Assembly (NCBI GenBank): GCA_963780165.1
Contig: CAWABB010000006.1
Span: forward strand, 186,001-250,000
Direction of reading: 5' to 3'
From: CAWABB01 sp963780165
Lineage (GTDB): Bacteria; Bacteroidota; Ignavibacteria; UBA10030; UBA6906
DNA length: 64,000 nt
Shown: one piece after another, positions 15,888-25,151 of the stretch
How positions within the stretch are numbered: the stretch's first letter is position 1
Layout: every line of letters starts with the position of its first letter
Notes under the pieces: model-generated
Told to the model about the DNA's origin: nothing
The model's database searches: none
What the model saw: the letters and a program-made list of their open reading frames with translations, nothing else
Position numbers and translations under genes: made by a program

Positions 15888-17441
15888 TTATTCCCATTCA
15901 ATCGTTGCGGGCGGCTTCGAGCTGATGTCGTACACGACCCGGTTGATGCCGCGGACTTCGTTGGTGACCCGGGACGAGATGGACGCCAGGACGTCGTGCG
16001 GGATGCGGAACCAGTCGGCCGTCATCCCATCCACGCTGGCCACGGCGCGGATCGCCGCCGTATATTCATACGTGCGGCCGTCCCCCATCACGCCCACGGA
16101 CCGCACTGGCAGCAGCACCACGAATCCCTGCCAGATATCCCGGTAGAGGCCGGCTTTCTTGATCTCCTCGACGAAGATGGCATCCGCCTCGCGCAGCAGG
16201 GCCAGACGCTCGCGTGTGATTTCGCCCAGCACGCGCACCGCGAGGCCGGGGCCGGGGAACGGATGACGCCAGATCAGTTCCTCGGACAACCCGAGCTCCA
16301 GGCCGACCGCCCGCACCTCGTCCTTGAACAACTCCCTGAACGGCTCGATCAGGTACAGCTTCATCGTGTCGGGAAGGCCGCCGACATTGTGATGGGTCTT
16401 GATCGTCACCGATGGACCCTTGAACGAGGTCGATTCGATAACGTCGGGATACAGCGTCCCCTGCGCGAGGAAGTCGACGCGTCCGAGCTTCAGGGCTTCC
16501 TCTTCGAAGATGTCAATGAAGAGCTTGCCGATGATCTTCCGCTTCCGCTCCGGATCGGTGACGCCCGCGAGCGCATCCAGGAACCTGTCCGTCGCGTCCA
16601 CATAATCGAGATTGATGCGGTAGCGTTCACGGAACATCTTCAGGACAAGCTCCGACTCCCCCTTGCGCATCAACCCGTTATTGATGTGGATGCACTGCAG
16701 CTGATCGCCGATCGCGCGGTGCAGCAGCACGGCGGCGACCGAAGAGTCCACGCCTCCGCTCAGCGCGCAGATCACTTTTCCCTTCCCCACGGTCGCGCGG
16801 ATGTCGGCGATCGCCTGCTGGATGAAGGAGGCCGAGTTCCACCCGCCGGCACAACCGCAAATCGTGTAGAGGAAGTTCCGGAGGACGGTCTTTCCCTCGG
16901 GGGTATGCACGACCTCGGGATGGAACTGGACGCCGAAGATCTTCCTGGCCGGATTGCGGATGGCACAGATCGGGGCGTTGTCGGTATGCCCGATCGGCTC
17001 GAAGCCGGGAGGCAGGCGCGTCAGGTGGTCGCCGTGGCTCATCCAGACGGTTGTTCCACGCCCGCTCCCGGAGCCGACGCCGGCAAAAAGGTCCGCGGTG
17101 TCGTCCACATGGAGCATCGCATGGCCGTATTCCCGCCGTGCTGCGGGATCCACTTCCCCGCCGAGCTGATAGGCAATGAGCTGGAGGCCGTAGCAGATGC
17201 CGAGCACGGGGATGCCGAGCCCGAAGATCTCGGGCGACGACAGCGGCGCCCCCGCTTCGTACGTGCTGTGCGGGCTGCCGGAAAGGATGATCCCCTTCGG
17301 CGTGCGCTGCCGGATGACGTCGAGCGGAAGGTTGTAGGGGTGCAGCTCGGAGTACACGCCCAGCTCGCGGACGCGCCGCGCGATCAGCTGGGAGTACTGC
17401 GAGCCGTAATCCAGAATCAGGACAAGTTCGGGATGGGTCAT
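15888..17441 (-). CDS. guaA: GMP synthase (glutamine-hydrolysing)
   Basis: Aminates XMP to GMP. The N-terminal class I glutaminase has the nucleophile elbow GICYGLQLIA and the His-Glu pair in QFHPEVVHTPEG. The central ATP pyrophosphatase has SGGVDSSVAAVLL, and the C-terminal dimerisation domain has PFPGPGLAVRVLGE and ends GINRVVYDISSKPPATIEWE. 517 residues, complete. It has its own promoter (17468-17496) and heads the minus-strand run guaA-ubiA-ubiX-ubiD-mqn, an arrangement with no metabolic reason that I know of. No Shine-Dalgarno sequence is visible before ATG 17441. Confidence 0.96.
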   Translation of the reverse strand: MTHPELVLILDYGSQYSQLIARRVRELGVYSELHPYNLPLDVIRQRTPKGIILSGSPHSTYEAGAPLSSPEIFGLGIPVLGICYGLQLIAYQLGGEVDPAARREYGHAMLHVDDTADLFAGVGSGSGRGTTVWMSHGDHLTRLPPGFEPIGHTDNAPICAIRNPARKIFGVQFHPEVVHTPEGKTVLRNFLYTICGCAGGWNSASFIQQAIADIRATVGKGKVICALSGGVDSSVAAVLLHRAIGDQLQCIHINNGLMRKGESELVLKMFRERYRINLDYVDATDRFLDALAGVTDPERKRKIIGKLFIDIFEEEALKLGRVDFLAQGTLYPDVIESTSFKGPSVTIKTHHNVGGLPDTMKLYLIEPFRELFKDEVRAVGLELGLSEELIWRHPFPGPGLAVRVLGEITRERLALLREADAIFVEEIKKAGLYRDIWQGFVVLLPVRSVGVMGDGRTYEYTAAIRAVASVDGMTADWFRIPHDVLASISSRVTNEVRGINRVVYDISSKPPATIEWE

Positions 17442-17467
17442 TCGACGATCGGGAGGACGTGAATGAC

Positions 17468-17496
17468 AATATAGGCATTTCGGCCCTGTTTCACAA
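17468..17496 (-). promoter_or_regulatory. Promoter of guaA
   Basis: Minus-strand -35 TTGTGA (17496-17491), 17 base spacer, -10 TATATT (17473-17468), about 25 bases before the guaA start codon. Confidence 0.55.
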
Positions 17497-17505
17497 AGCC
17501 GCTGC

Positions 17506-17532
17506 CCGGGGCCGGAGGGGATCCGGCCCCGG
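17506..17532 (-). terminator. Strong hairpin after the GTPase gene
   Basis: Perfect 11 bp stem CCGGGGCCGGA / TCCGGCCCCGG with a 5 base loop, lying between the stop of the cPGS-like gene and the guaA promoter. There is no T-run, so termination by this hairpin alone is uncertain. Confidence 0.5.
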
Positions 17533-17547
17533 TGCGAGGATCGCGAC

Positions 17548-18900
17548 TCAGGCTTTGCGGCGACGTGAGGCGTGCGGGCGCGCCTTGCCCAGGAACTTCT
17601 TCAGGAGGTCGGTGAGATCCGGCCTGGTCATTTCGTCGAGCACGTATTCGACCCTCGTCGAGGGCTTCTGGATATTCACGACACGGCGCAGGTCGATCGG
17701 GGTGCCGATCACGACCGCGTCGCACGGGACGCGATTAATCGTCTCCTCCAGGTCCTTCGTCTGCTTGTCGCCATACCCCATGGCCGGGAGCAGCGCCCCG
17801 GTGTTCGGGTACTTCACGTACGTGTCCGCGATCGTTCCGACAGCATACGGACGGGGATCGATGATCTCCCGCGCTCCGAACTGCCGGGCCGCGATGGTGC
17901 CTGCACCGTAGGTCATCTCGCCGTGCGTGAGCGTCGGGCCGTCCTCGATGACCAGCACGCTGTTTCCCTTGATCACGTCGGGATTGTCGACGGTGATCGT
18001 CGACGCTGCGAGCACGATCGTAGCCTTCGCATTGATCGCGCGGACATTCGCGACCACAGATTCCACATTCTCCTTCGCGGCGGAATCGACCTTGTTGACG
18101 ATGATGACATCCGCGAGGCGAACGTTCGTTTCGCCCGGATAGTACGACCGCTCATGCCCCGGCCGGTGCGGGTCCACGACGGTGATGGTCAGGTTCGGCT
18201 TGTAGAACGACATATCGTTATTCCCGCCGTCCCACACGATCACGTCCGCCTCTTTCTCCGCCTGGCGCAGGATCGCCTCGTAGTCGACGCCGGCGTAGAT
18301 GATCGTGCCCTGCGCGATATGCGGCTCGTACTCTTCCATCTCCTCGACCGTGCACTTGTGGGTCTTCAGGTCTGCGATGGACGCGAAGCGCTGGACCTTC
18401 TGCTTGGCGAGGTTTCCATACGGCATCGGGTGCCTGACGGCCACGACCTGCAGCCCCTGGCTGCGCAGGTAGCCGCAGACCTTGCGGGACGTCTGGCTCT
18501 TCCCGGAGCCCGTACGGACCGCGACCACCGCAACGACCGGGACACGGGATTCCAGCATCGTCTGGCGGGCGCCGATCAGCCTGAAGTCAGCGCCGCAGGC
18601 GTTGACCTCCGCCGCGCGGGACATCACATACGGATACGACACATCGGAATACGAGAACACGATCTCATCGACGCGCAGCTTCTCGATGAGTCGCGCAAGG
18701 TCGGACTCCGGATAGATCGGGATGCCCCGCGGGTACAGCTTGCCGGCGAGGCTCGCCGGATACTTCCGGCCTTCGATGTTGGGTATCTGCGTGGCCGTGA
18801 ACGCCACGACCTCGTGCGTTCTATCGCCGCGAAAGACCGTATTGAAGTTGTGGAAATCGCGGCCTGCGGCTCCCATGATGAGTACGCGTGTTCGTGCCAT
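17548..18900 (-). CDS. GTPase of the cyclic 2,3-diphosphoglycerate synthetase family
   Basis: 450 residues. N-terminal Rossmann-like part begins RVLIMGAAGRDFHNFN. A P-loop VRTGSGKSQTSRKV follows at ~residue 128, and VIVNKVDSA resembles a NKxD guanine motif. VVWDGG-type text (VIVWDGGNNDMSFYKP) and GHERSYYPGETNVRLAD are family signatures. Archaeal relatives make cyclic 2,3-diphosphoglycerate, a thermoprotectant, but bacterial members (COG2403-like) are unproven and usually annotated as predicted GTPases. It is 38 bases after carbamate kinase in the same operon as an ornithine carbamoyltransferase, which suggests a role tied to carbamoyl phosphate or arginine metabolism. Function not established. 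Confidence 0.75.
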   Translation of the reverse strand: MARTRVLIMGAAGRDFHNFNTVFRGDRTHEVVAFTATQIPNIEGRKYPASLAGKLYPRGIPIYPESDLARLIEKLRVDEIVFSYSDVSYPYVMSRAAEVNACGADFRLIGARQTMLESRVPVVAVVAVRTGSGKSQTSRKVCGYLRSQGLQVVAVRHPMPYGNLAKQKVQRFASIADLKTHKCTVEEMEEYEPHIAQGTIIYAGVDYEAILRQAEKEADVIVWDGGNNDMSFYKPNLTITVVDPHRPGHERSYYPGETNVRLADVIIVNKVDSAAKENVESVVANVRAINAKATIVLAASTITVDNPDVIKGNSVLVIEDGPTLTHGEMTYGAGTIAARQFGAREIIDPRPYAVGTIADTYVKYPNTGALLPAMGYGDKQTKDLEETINRVPCDAVVIGTPIDLRRVVNIQKPSTRVEYVLDEMTRPDLTDLLKKFLGKARPHASRRRKA

Positions 18901-18938
18901 ACAGTAGCTCCGGGTCCATGGATGGCGGCGGGTATGTC

Positions 18939-19922
18939 TCAGGACCCCGCCGGCGACAACGCCGCCCCGGGCTGTGCATCAGGGGCGGCGGTAATGCGCG
19001 TCCCCCCCTGCCCCTGAACGGCGTCGTACAGGTGTTCGTGGTCTGTAATAATCGCGGTCGATCCTCCCCGCTCGACGAACACCACCGCCGCGGAGATTTT
19101 CGGACCCATGCTGCCGGCGGGAAACTGTCCGGCAGCCTGATATCGCTTGCATTCGTCCAGTGTCAGGACGTCCACCGGACGCTGCGTCGCGCGCTTGTAA
19201 TCCAGGCAGACGCGGTCGACGTCGGTGGCGATGACGAACAGATCTGCCTTCAGCTGCAGCGCGAGGATCGCAGAGGTATAGTCCTTGTCGATGACGGCCT
19301 CCACGCCCTTCGTGATGTCGTGGTCGTTGAAGACGGGGATCCCGCCCCCACCTCCGGCGATCACCACCAGGCCCCGGTCAACGCAGGCCTGGATCGCTTC
19401 GAGTTCGACGATCTCCTTCGGTTCAGGCGACGGCACAACGCGCCGGTACCCTCTGCTGGAGTCCTCGGCCATGTGCCATTCGAACAGGTCGCGGTATCTC
19501 TCCGCCACGTCGCGCGTGTAGAACGGGCCGATCGGCTTTGTCGGCCTGGCGAATGCAGGGTCGCCAGCGTCCACCCGCACCTGCGTGATGAGCGTGACGA
19601 CCGGCGTGTGCATCCCTTCGGCCTGCAGCGCCTGCCACATCGCATACTGCAACACATATCCGATCTCGCCCTGCGTCGCGGCCACGCAGCAGTCGAGCGG
19701 CAGCCGGTAAGCGTACGGCGCAGCCACCTCCGACCGCGTGAGCGACGCGCCGACCTGCGGACCGTTGCCGTGGGTGAGGACGACGCGATGTCCCGCCTTC
19801 AGCAGACGGACGACAGCCCGTGCCGTATCGACTGCGTTCTCGAACTGCTCCTGGGCAGTCCCCTTCTGTCCCGCCCGGATCAGCGCATTCCCCCCGACCG
19901 CGACGAGAACGAGCTTCGACAT
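18939..19922 (-). CDS. arcC: Carbamate kinase
   Basis: Interconverts carbamoyl phosphate + ADP with carbamate + ATP. Motifs: VAVGGNALIRAG at the N-terminus, LTHGNGPQVGA, VIAGGGGGIPV, VIDKDYTSAILA and GSMGPKISAAVVFV near the C-terminus. 327 residues, slightly long, with a low-complexity tail. It starts 3 bases from the stop of the carbamoyltransferase, as in arginine deiminase-type gene sets, but no arginine deiminase (arcA) is in the window. It could also feed carbamoyl phosphate in the anabolic direction. Confidence 0.93.
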   Translation of the reverse strand: MSKLVLVAVGGNALIRAGQKGTAQEQFENAVDTARAVVRLLKAGHRVVLTHGNGPQVGASLTRSEVAAPYAYRLPLDCCVAATQGEIGYVLQYAMWQALQAEGMHTPVVTLITQVRVDAGDPAFARPTKPIGPFYTRDVAERYRDLFEWHMAEDSSRGYRRVVPSPEPKEIVELEAIQACVDRGLVVIAGGGGGIPVFNDHDITKGVEAVIDKDYTSAILALQLKADLFVIATDVDRVCLDYKRATQRPVDVLTLDECKRYQAAGQFPAGSMGPKISAAVVFVERGGSTAIITDHEHLYDAVQGQGGTRITAAPDAQPGAALSPAGS

Positions 19923-19925
19923 CGC

Positions 19926-20879
19926 CTAGCGCAGCAGCTGGTACATGATGGCCTTCTGCACGTGCAGCCTGTTCTCGGCCTGCTGGAACACGACCGAGTT
20001 CGGCGAGTCGATGACCTCATCGGTCACCTCCTCACCGCGATGCGCGGGGAGGCAGTGCATGAAGATCGCGTTGGGCGCAGCATGCGAGAAGAGTCCCATG
20101 TTCACCTGGAACGGAGCGAACGCGACGCGCCGAACGGCCGCTTCCTGTTCCTGCCCCATGCTCGTCCAGGTGTCGGTGTAGACCACGTCCGCGTCCCGGA
20201 CCGCTTCGGCCGGATCGGCCGTCCAGGTCACCGTCGCGCCGTTTTCTCCGGCCAGGACCGCCACGCGTTCCATGAGCGCCGCATCGGGCCGGTAGGCCTC
20301 GGGAGTCGCGACGACGAACGTCGCGCCGAGCTTCGCCGCGGTCAGCGCCAGCGAATGCGTCACGTTGTTCCCGTCGCCGACATACACGATCTTCGCGCGC
20401 TTCAGCTTCTTGCCGCATTCGGCGATCGTGAAGAAATCCGAAAGCGCCTGGCATGGGTGCTCGTAGTCCGTGAGTCCGTTGATGACCGGAACGTTCGCGT
20501 GCGCCGCCATCGATTTCGCGATGTCGTGCCCGAACGTGCGGATCATGATGCCGTCGACCATCCGCTCAAGATTCTTCGCGACGTCGTAGACGGACTCACG
20601 CTTGCCGAGGCTGATGTCGGCGGGCGTCAGCGTCAGCGCGCTCCCTCCGAGCTGCGTGATGCCGACCGTGAACGTGGTCCGGGTCCGGAGCGACTGCTTC
20701 TCGAAGATCAGCGCCATGATCATTCCATCGAGTGACTTCCGGTACCGTCGGGGATGCGCCTTCATAGAAGCGGCCAGCTCGAACACCTGCTTGATTTCCC
20801 GGGCCGAGAAGTCGTCGACCGACAGGAAATCCCTCCCCCGCATGCTCTGCGTCTTTTTTCCCTTGCTTGCCTTGGACAT
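19926..20879 (-). CDS. argF: Ornithine carbamoyltransferase
   Basis: Carbamoyl phosphate + ornithine to citrulline. The phosphate motif is present as SLRTRTTF, with HPCQALSDFFT and the C-terminal HCLPAHRGEEV. Between them lies YVGDGNNVTHSL. 317 residues. A strong ribosome site (AAAGGAGG, six bases before ATG 20879) fixes the start. The adjoining carbamate kinase suggests use in arginine catabolism; without arcA or other arg genes here, the anabolic (ArgF) and catabolic (ArcB) forms cannot be told apart. Confidence 0.92.
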   Translation of the reverse strand: MSKASKGKKTQSMRGRDFLSVDDFSAREIKQVFELAASMKAHPRRYRKSLDGMIMALIFEKQSLRTRTTFTVGITQLGGSALTLTPADISLGKRESVYDVAKNLERMVDGIMIRTFGHDIAKSMAAHANVPVINGLTDYEHPCQALSDFFTIAECGKKLKRAKIVYVGDGNNVTHSLALTAAKLGATFVVATPEAYRPDAALMERVAVLAGENGATVTWTADPAEAVRDADVVYTDTWTSMGQEQEAAVRRVAFAPFQVNMGLFSHAAPNAIFMHCLPAHRGEEVTDEVIDSPNSVVFQQAENRLHVQKAIMYQLLR

Positions 20880-20904
20880 GCGGAACCTCCTTTAATTGGA
20901 CGAA

Positions 20905-20933
20905 TCGGTAGCGATACTCCTCAATCAGGTCAA
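20905..20933 (-). promoter_or_regulatory. Promoter of the OTC operon
   Basis: Minus-strand -35 TTGACC (20933-20928), 17 bases, -10 TACCGA (20910-20905). Transcription would begin about 20 bases before the OTC start codon. Confidence 0.4.
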
Positions 20934-21338
20934 ATAGCGTGCCTGAGGTGAATCCGAGTTTAAATTTCGTAATGCACGCTTTTTCCGGGCTGAACGGAAT
21001 GCCGTTCCCACGGATAGGAAAGCCCTTGATGCCGGGACAGCCGCCTCGCTGGGATGGCTGCACGGACTGGAGAGCCGCCACGACGGTATGGCTGCCTGGC
21101 AGGGAGGCCAGGCCTCCCCGGGGGCGTGGGCGGGTTCCGTTGATTCGCACACGACCCCTTCGTACCATATGCGGGACCGGGCCGCCCTCACCCAACACAG
21201 ACAGGCCGTATGTAGATTTAAACCCCGTGGGCGTCCCGCGAGTTTCACCGAACGACACAGGGCACGCGGAGCTGGACCGGGCGCACCGCGCAGGGTCCGA
21301 CTCAGGGCGCCATATCTATCATCCAGAGCTGGAATCAC
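20934..21338. other. Unexplained ~400 bp between OTC and pheA
   Basis: Divergent intergenic region with no gene that I can support. It holds a 17 bp palindrome, GGGAGGCC-A-GGCCTCCC, at 21102-21118, and a few AT islands (TTTAAATTT near 20961, ATTTAAA near 21220). Long open frames cross it on the minus strand, but they run on into antisense of OTC or pheA in wrong frames and look like products of high GC. It may carry control signals for pheA or arginine genes. Confidence 0.5.
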
Positions 21339-22184
21339 ATGCGCGTCGCATACCAGGGTGTTCCCGGAGCATACAGCGAACAGGCTGCGCATCGCGCGCT
21401 CGGCCGGAAGATCACACCGTTGCCCTGTCAGACCTTCGACGATGTGTTCGACATGGTGGCCGGCGGTCGGGCGGACCGGGGCGTGATCCCGATCGAGAAC
21501 TCGCTTGCAGGAAGCATCCATCAGAACTACGACCTTCTGCTCGATCGCTCCCTCCACATCGTCGGGGAGGTGCACCTGAAGGTCGAGCATGTGCTGATGG
21601 CGTTACCCGGCACGTCGCTCCGTTCTCTCACGCGGATCCGCTCCCACCCGCAGGCGCTGGCGCAGTGCAACAAGTTCTTCCGGCGGCACCCGCGGCTCAT
21701 CGCCGAGCCGTACTTCGACACGGCCGGCGCTGCCGCGTCCGTCGCGTCCGAACGCGCGGACGATGTCGGCGCAATCGCGAGCTCGTACGCCGCCAGACTG
21801 TACAAGCTGGCCGTCCTGCAGCGCCGGATGGAAAACGAGCCGCACAATTATACGCGCTTCCTTCTCATCGGCCGCCGCCGCTGGTCGCCGAAGAGCGGAG
21901 TGCGCACCAAATGCAGCATCGTCTTCCGTCCGCACCGGAACATCGTCGGCATCCTCTTCAGGATTCTGGGGGTCTTCGCGCTGCGCGACATCAATCTCCT
22001 GAAGATTGAATCGAGGCCCGACCCGCGGTCGCCGTTCTCCTACCTGTTCTATGTCGATTTTCTGGGAACGCCTCTCGAGTCGCACACGGCGCGCGCGCTG
22101 GAACATCTGCAGGAGATGACATCGCTCTTCCGTCTGCTTGGAGCGTATCCGGCCGACCTGAACGAGATACGGGTTCGGCGTTGA
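21339..22184 (+). CDS. pheA: Prephenate dehydratase with ACT domain
   Basis: Prephenate to phenylpyruvate. The N-terminal catalytic domain starts RVAYQGVPGAYSEQAA and has VIPIENSLAGSIHQNYDLL and NYTRFLLIG (Thr-Arg-Phe active-site motif, residues ~185-193). The C-terminal ACT domain has the Phe-binding ESRP motif (LLKIESRPDP), pointing to feedback inhibition by phenylalanine. 281 residues; no mutase domain, consistent with the mutase being fused to AroC at 1273-2625. Stop codon overlaps the gcvP promoter. Confidence 0.95.
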   Translation: MRVAYQGVPGAYSEQAAHRALGRKITPLPCQTFDDVFDMVAGGRADRGVIPIENSLAGSIHQNYDLLLDRSLHIVGEVHLKVEHVLMALPGTSLRSLTRIRSHPQALAQCNKFFRRHPRLIAEPYFDTAGAAASVASERADDVGAIASSYAARLYKLAVLQRRMENEPHNYTRFLLIGRRRWSPKSGVRTKCSIVFRPHRNIVGILFRILGVFALRDINLLKIESRPDPRSPFSYLFYVDFLGTPLESHTARALEHLQEMTSLFRLLGAYPADLNEIRVRR

Positions 22185-22210
22185 CCTCCCTGCGGGATTT
22201 TTCGTATATT
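22181..22210 (+). promoter_or_regulatory. Promoter of gcvP
   Basis: -35 TTGACC (22181-22186), 18 base spacer, -10 TATATT (22205-22210). It overlaps the last codon of pheA. An inverted repeat CTGCGGG ... CCCGCAG spans the -10; no glycine riboswitch motif is apparent in the ~40 base leader. Confidence 0.5.
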
Positions 22211-22256
22211 ATGGGCGGTTCCTCCCCGCAGCATTTCCCGACATAGGAGCATATGC

Positions 22257-25133
22257 ATGGTCACCCCTGAAGGCGGTCTGTCCGCGTTCGTCGCGCGGCA
22301 CATCGGACCGCGCGATCGAGATCTCCCGGAGATGCTCGACCTCGTCAACGCACCCACGCTTGAAGCCTTTGTTGATTCCGTCATTCCTCCATCCATCAGA
22401 CTGACCCGGCCGCTGCAGATCGGGCACGGGCTCGAGGAGCACTCCCTCATCGAAGCGCTTCGGGCCGTCGCGGACCAGAACTCGGTTCACCGATCGTTCA
22501 TCGGGATGGGGTACTACGACACGATTCCGCCCGCGGTCATCATCCGGAACATTCTCGAGAACCCGGGCTGGTACACGGCCTACACGCCGTACCAGGCGGA
22601 GATCGCCCAGGGGCGTCTCGAGGCCCTGCTGAATTTCCAGACCATGGTGACCGACCTGACCGGCATGGAGCTGGCGAACGCTTCCCTGCTGGACGAAGGC
22701 ACCGCGGCCGCCGAGGCGATGGGAATGTTCTTTGCGATCAAGGGCCGGCCTGCCGGCGGCGTGTTCTTCGCCTCCGACGCCTGCCACCCTCAGACCATTG
22801 ACATCCTCACAACCCGGGCCATCCCGCTGGGCATCACGGTGCAGGTGGGCGATGAGCTCACGTTCGAATTCTCGGATCGCGTGTTCGGCGCCCTGATTCA
22901 GTATCCGGGAACCGACGGGGCGACCAGAGACCATCGTCCGTTCATCGATCGCGCGCACGCAGTCGGCGCGCTGGTGGCGGTCGCGACAGACCTGCTCGCC
23001 CTGACGCTGCTGACGCCTCCCGGCGAGTTCGGCGCGGACTGTGCCGTCGGGAGCGCACAGCGGTTCGGCGTGCCTCTCGGCTACGGCGGCCCGCACGCCG
23101 GCTTCCTGGCAACGCGCGACGAGCACAAACGGCACCTGGCCGGGCGCATCATCGGCGTGTCGATCGACGCGCAGGGACGCCGCGCCCTCCGGATGGCGCT
23201 CCAGACGCGCGAACAGCACATCCGCCGCGAGAAGGCGACATCGAACATCTGCACCGCGCAGGTTCTGCTTGCGGTGATGGCCGGAATGTACGCCGTCTAT
23301 CACGGGCCCGCCGGACTCCGGTCGATTGGCGAACGTGTACACGGCCTCGCGGCCGGACTTGCCGCAGGGCTCGCGGCTCTCGGGCATCGTGTTCTCCACA
23401 AAGAGTACTTCGACACGCTCCGCGTCCAGCCTGTGGCGGGTATCGCCGCACGCATCCTCGCAGCGGCCTCGGAGAAGAAGATGAACTTCCGCCCGTTCGC
23501 GGACGGCTCCATCGGGATATCCCTTGACGAACGGTCAACGCCAGCCGAGGTCGCCGCACTGCTGGACGTGTTCGCCGCCGGCACGGGGAAGGCCCCTTCG
23601 AAGGCAGCCACAGCGGCCCGCGCAATCGACGGGCCACTCGCCCGGACCTCGCCGTTCCTCACGCATCCCGTCTTCTCGAGCCATCACTCCGAAACGGAGA
23701 TGCTCCGGTACATCCACACGCTCGAGTCGAGAGATCTCGCGTTGAACGTCAGCATGATCCCGCTCGGATCGTGCACGATGAAGCTGAACGCGACGACTGA
23801 GATGATCCCGGTGACCTGGCCGGAGTTCTCGGCCATCCATCCGTTCGCGCCGGTCGAGCAGGCAAAAGGTTATCAGCGCATCTTCAGCGACATCACCGGC
23901 TGGCTCTCGGAGATCACAGGCTTCCCGGCCGTCTCGCTCCAGCCGAACGCCGGGGCGCAGGGCGAGTATACGGGCCTCCTGGTCATCAGGGCGTATCACC
24001 AGAAGCGCGGGGAGGGGCATAGGAACGTCTGCCTTATCCCGTCATCGGCACATGGAACCAATCCGGCGAGCGCGGTGATGGCGGGGATGGAGGTCGTCAT
24101 CGTCCGGTGCGACGCGCAGGGGAACATTGATCTCGGCGATCTTGCAGCCAGGGCGGAGGCGCACAGCAGCCGGCTGGCGGCGCTGATGGTAACGTACCCG
24201 TCGACGCACGGCGTATTCGAAGAGAAGATCAAGGAGATCTGCGCGATCGTCCACCGCCACGGCGGGCAGGTGTACATGGACGGCGCGAACATGAACGCGC
24301 AGGTGGGCCTGACGCGCCCGGCGGATGTCGGCGCGGACGTCTGCCACATCAACCTTCACAAGACTTTCTGCATTCCGCACGGCGGGGGCGGTCCGGGGAT
24401 GGGGCCGATCGCAGTCGCGCCGCACCTGGCCCCCTTCCTGCCCGGCCATCCCGTCGTCCGCACCGGCGGCTCGGAGGCCATCGGGCCCGTCTCGTCGGCG
24501 CCGTGGGGCAGCGCGAACATCCTGCTCATCTCCTGGGCGTACATTGCGCTGATGGGCGGGGCCGGACTGACGCGCGCCACAGCCATGGCCATCCTGAACG
24601 CGAACTACATGGCGAAGCGCCTCGAACCGCACTATCCGATCCTCTACCGTGGCACCACCGGACGGGTCGCGCACGAGTTCATCGTGGACCTGCGCGGACT
24701 CAAGGAAGCTTCGGGGGTCGAGGCAGAGGACGTCGCGAAGCGGTTAATGGATTACGGGTTTCACGCGCCCACCGTCTCGTTTCCCGTTGCCGGCACATTG
24801 ATGATCGAGCCAACGGAGAGCGAGCCGAAGGAAGAGCTCGACCGGTTCTGCGATGCGATGATTTCCATCAGGCAGGAGATCGCCGAGATCGAGTCGGGCG
24901 TCGCCGACCGTCAGCAGAACGTCCTGAAGAACGCACCGCACACGGCCGAGGTGGTTTGCGGCGACAGGTGGGAGCATCCGTATTCGCGCGAGAAGGCCGC
25001 GTTCCCGGTTCCGTGGCTCCGGAGGATGAAATTCTGGCCGGCGGTCGGGCGCGTGAACAACGCGTATGGCGACCGAAACGTCGTGTGCACGTGTCCGCCG
25101 ATCGAGGATTACGAAGACACTGCCGCGACCTGA
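22257..25133 (+). CDS. gcvP: Glycine dehydrogenase (aminomethyl-transferring), P protein
   Basis: PLP enzyme that decarboxylates glycine and passes aminomethyl to the lipoyl group of GcvH. At 958 residues it is the single-chain form that joins the two half-subunits found split in some bacteria. The N-terminal half has IGMGYYDTIPPAVIIRN and YTPYQAEIAQGRLEALLN; the C-terminal half has the PLP-lysine segment HKTFCIPHGGGGPGMGP and HPFAPVEQAKGY. SD AGGAG lies seven bases before ATG 22257. gcvH is the next gene but on the opposite strand (25343-25723); gcvT is not in the window. Confidence 0.96.
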   Translation: MVTPEGGLSAFVARHIGPRDRDLPEMLDLVNAPTLEAFVDSVIPPSIRLTRPLQIGHGLEEHSLIEALRAVADQNSVHRSFIGMGYYDTIPPAVIIRNILENPGWYTAYTPYQAEIAQGRLEALLNFQTMVTDLTGMELANASLLDEGTAAAEAMGMFFAIKGRPAGGVFFASDACHPQTIDILTTRAIPLGITVQVGDELTFEFSDRVFGALIQYPGTDGATRDHRPFIDRAHAVGALVAVATDLLALTLLTPPGEFGADCAVGSAQRFGVPLGYGGPHAGFLATRDEHKRHLAGRIIGVSIDAQGRRALRMALQTREQHIRREKATSNICTAQVLLAVMAGMYAVYHGPAGLRSIGERVHGLAAGLAAGLAALGHRVLHKEYFDTLRVQPVAGIAARILAAASEKKMNFRPFADGSIGISLDERSTPAEVAALLDVFAAGTGKAPSKAATAARAIDGPLARTSPFLTHPVFSSHHSETEMLRYIHTLESRDLALNVSMIPLGSCTMKLNATTEMIPVTWPEFSAIHPFAPVEQAKGYQRIFSDITGWLSEITGFPAVSLQPNAGAQGEYTGLLVIRAYHQKRGEGHRNVCLIPSSAHGTNPASAVMAGMEVVIVRCDAQGNIDLGDLAARAEAHSSRLAALMVTYPSTHGVFEEKIKEICAIVHRHGGQVYMDGANMNAQVGLTRPADVGADVCHINLHKTFCIPHGGGGPGMGPIAVAPHLAPFLPGHPVVRTGGSEAIGPVSSAPWGSANILLISWAYIALMGGAGLTRATAMAILNANYMAKRLEPHYPILYRGTTGRVAHEFIVDLRGLKEASGVEAEDVAKRLMDYGFHAPTVSFPVAGTLMIEPTESEPKEELDRFCDAMISIRQEIAEIESGVADRQQNVLKNAPHTAEVVCGDRWEHPYSREKAAFPVPWLRRMKFWPAVGRVNNAYGDRNVVCTCPPIEDYEDTAAT

Positions 25134-25151
25134 GCGGGGCCGACATGCCGC

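Noticed and set aside
20596..21590. Long minus-strand open frames before argF
   Set aside because: They run into antisense or wrong-frame text of argF and pheA; no conserved motif or ribosome site; long open frames are common at this GC content.
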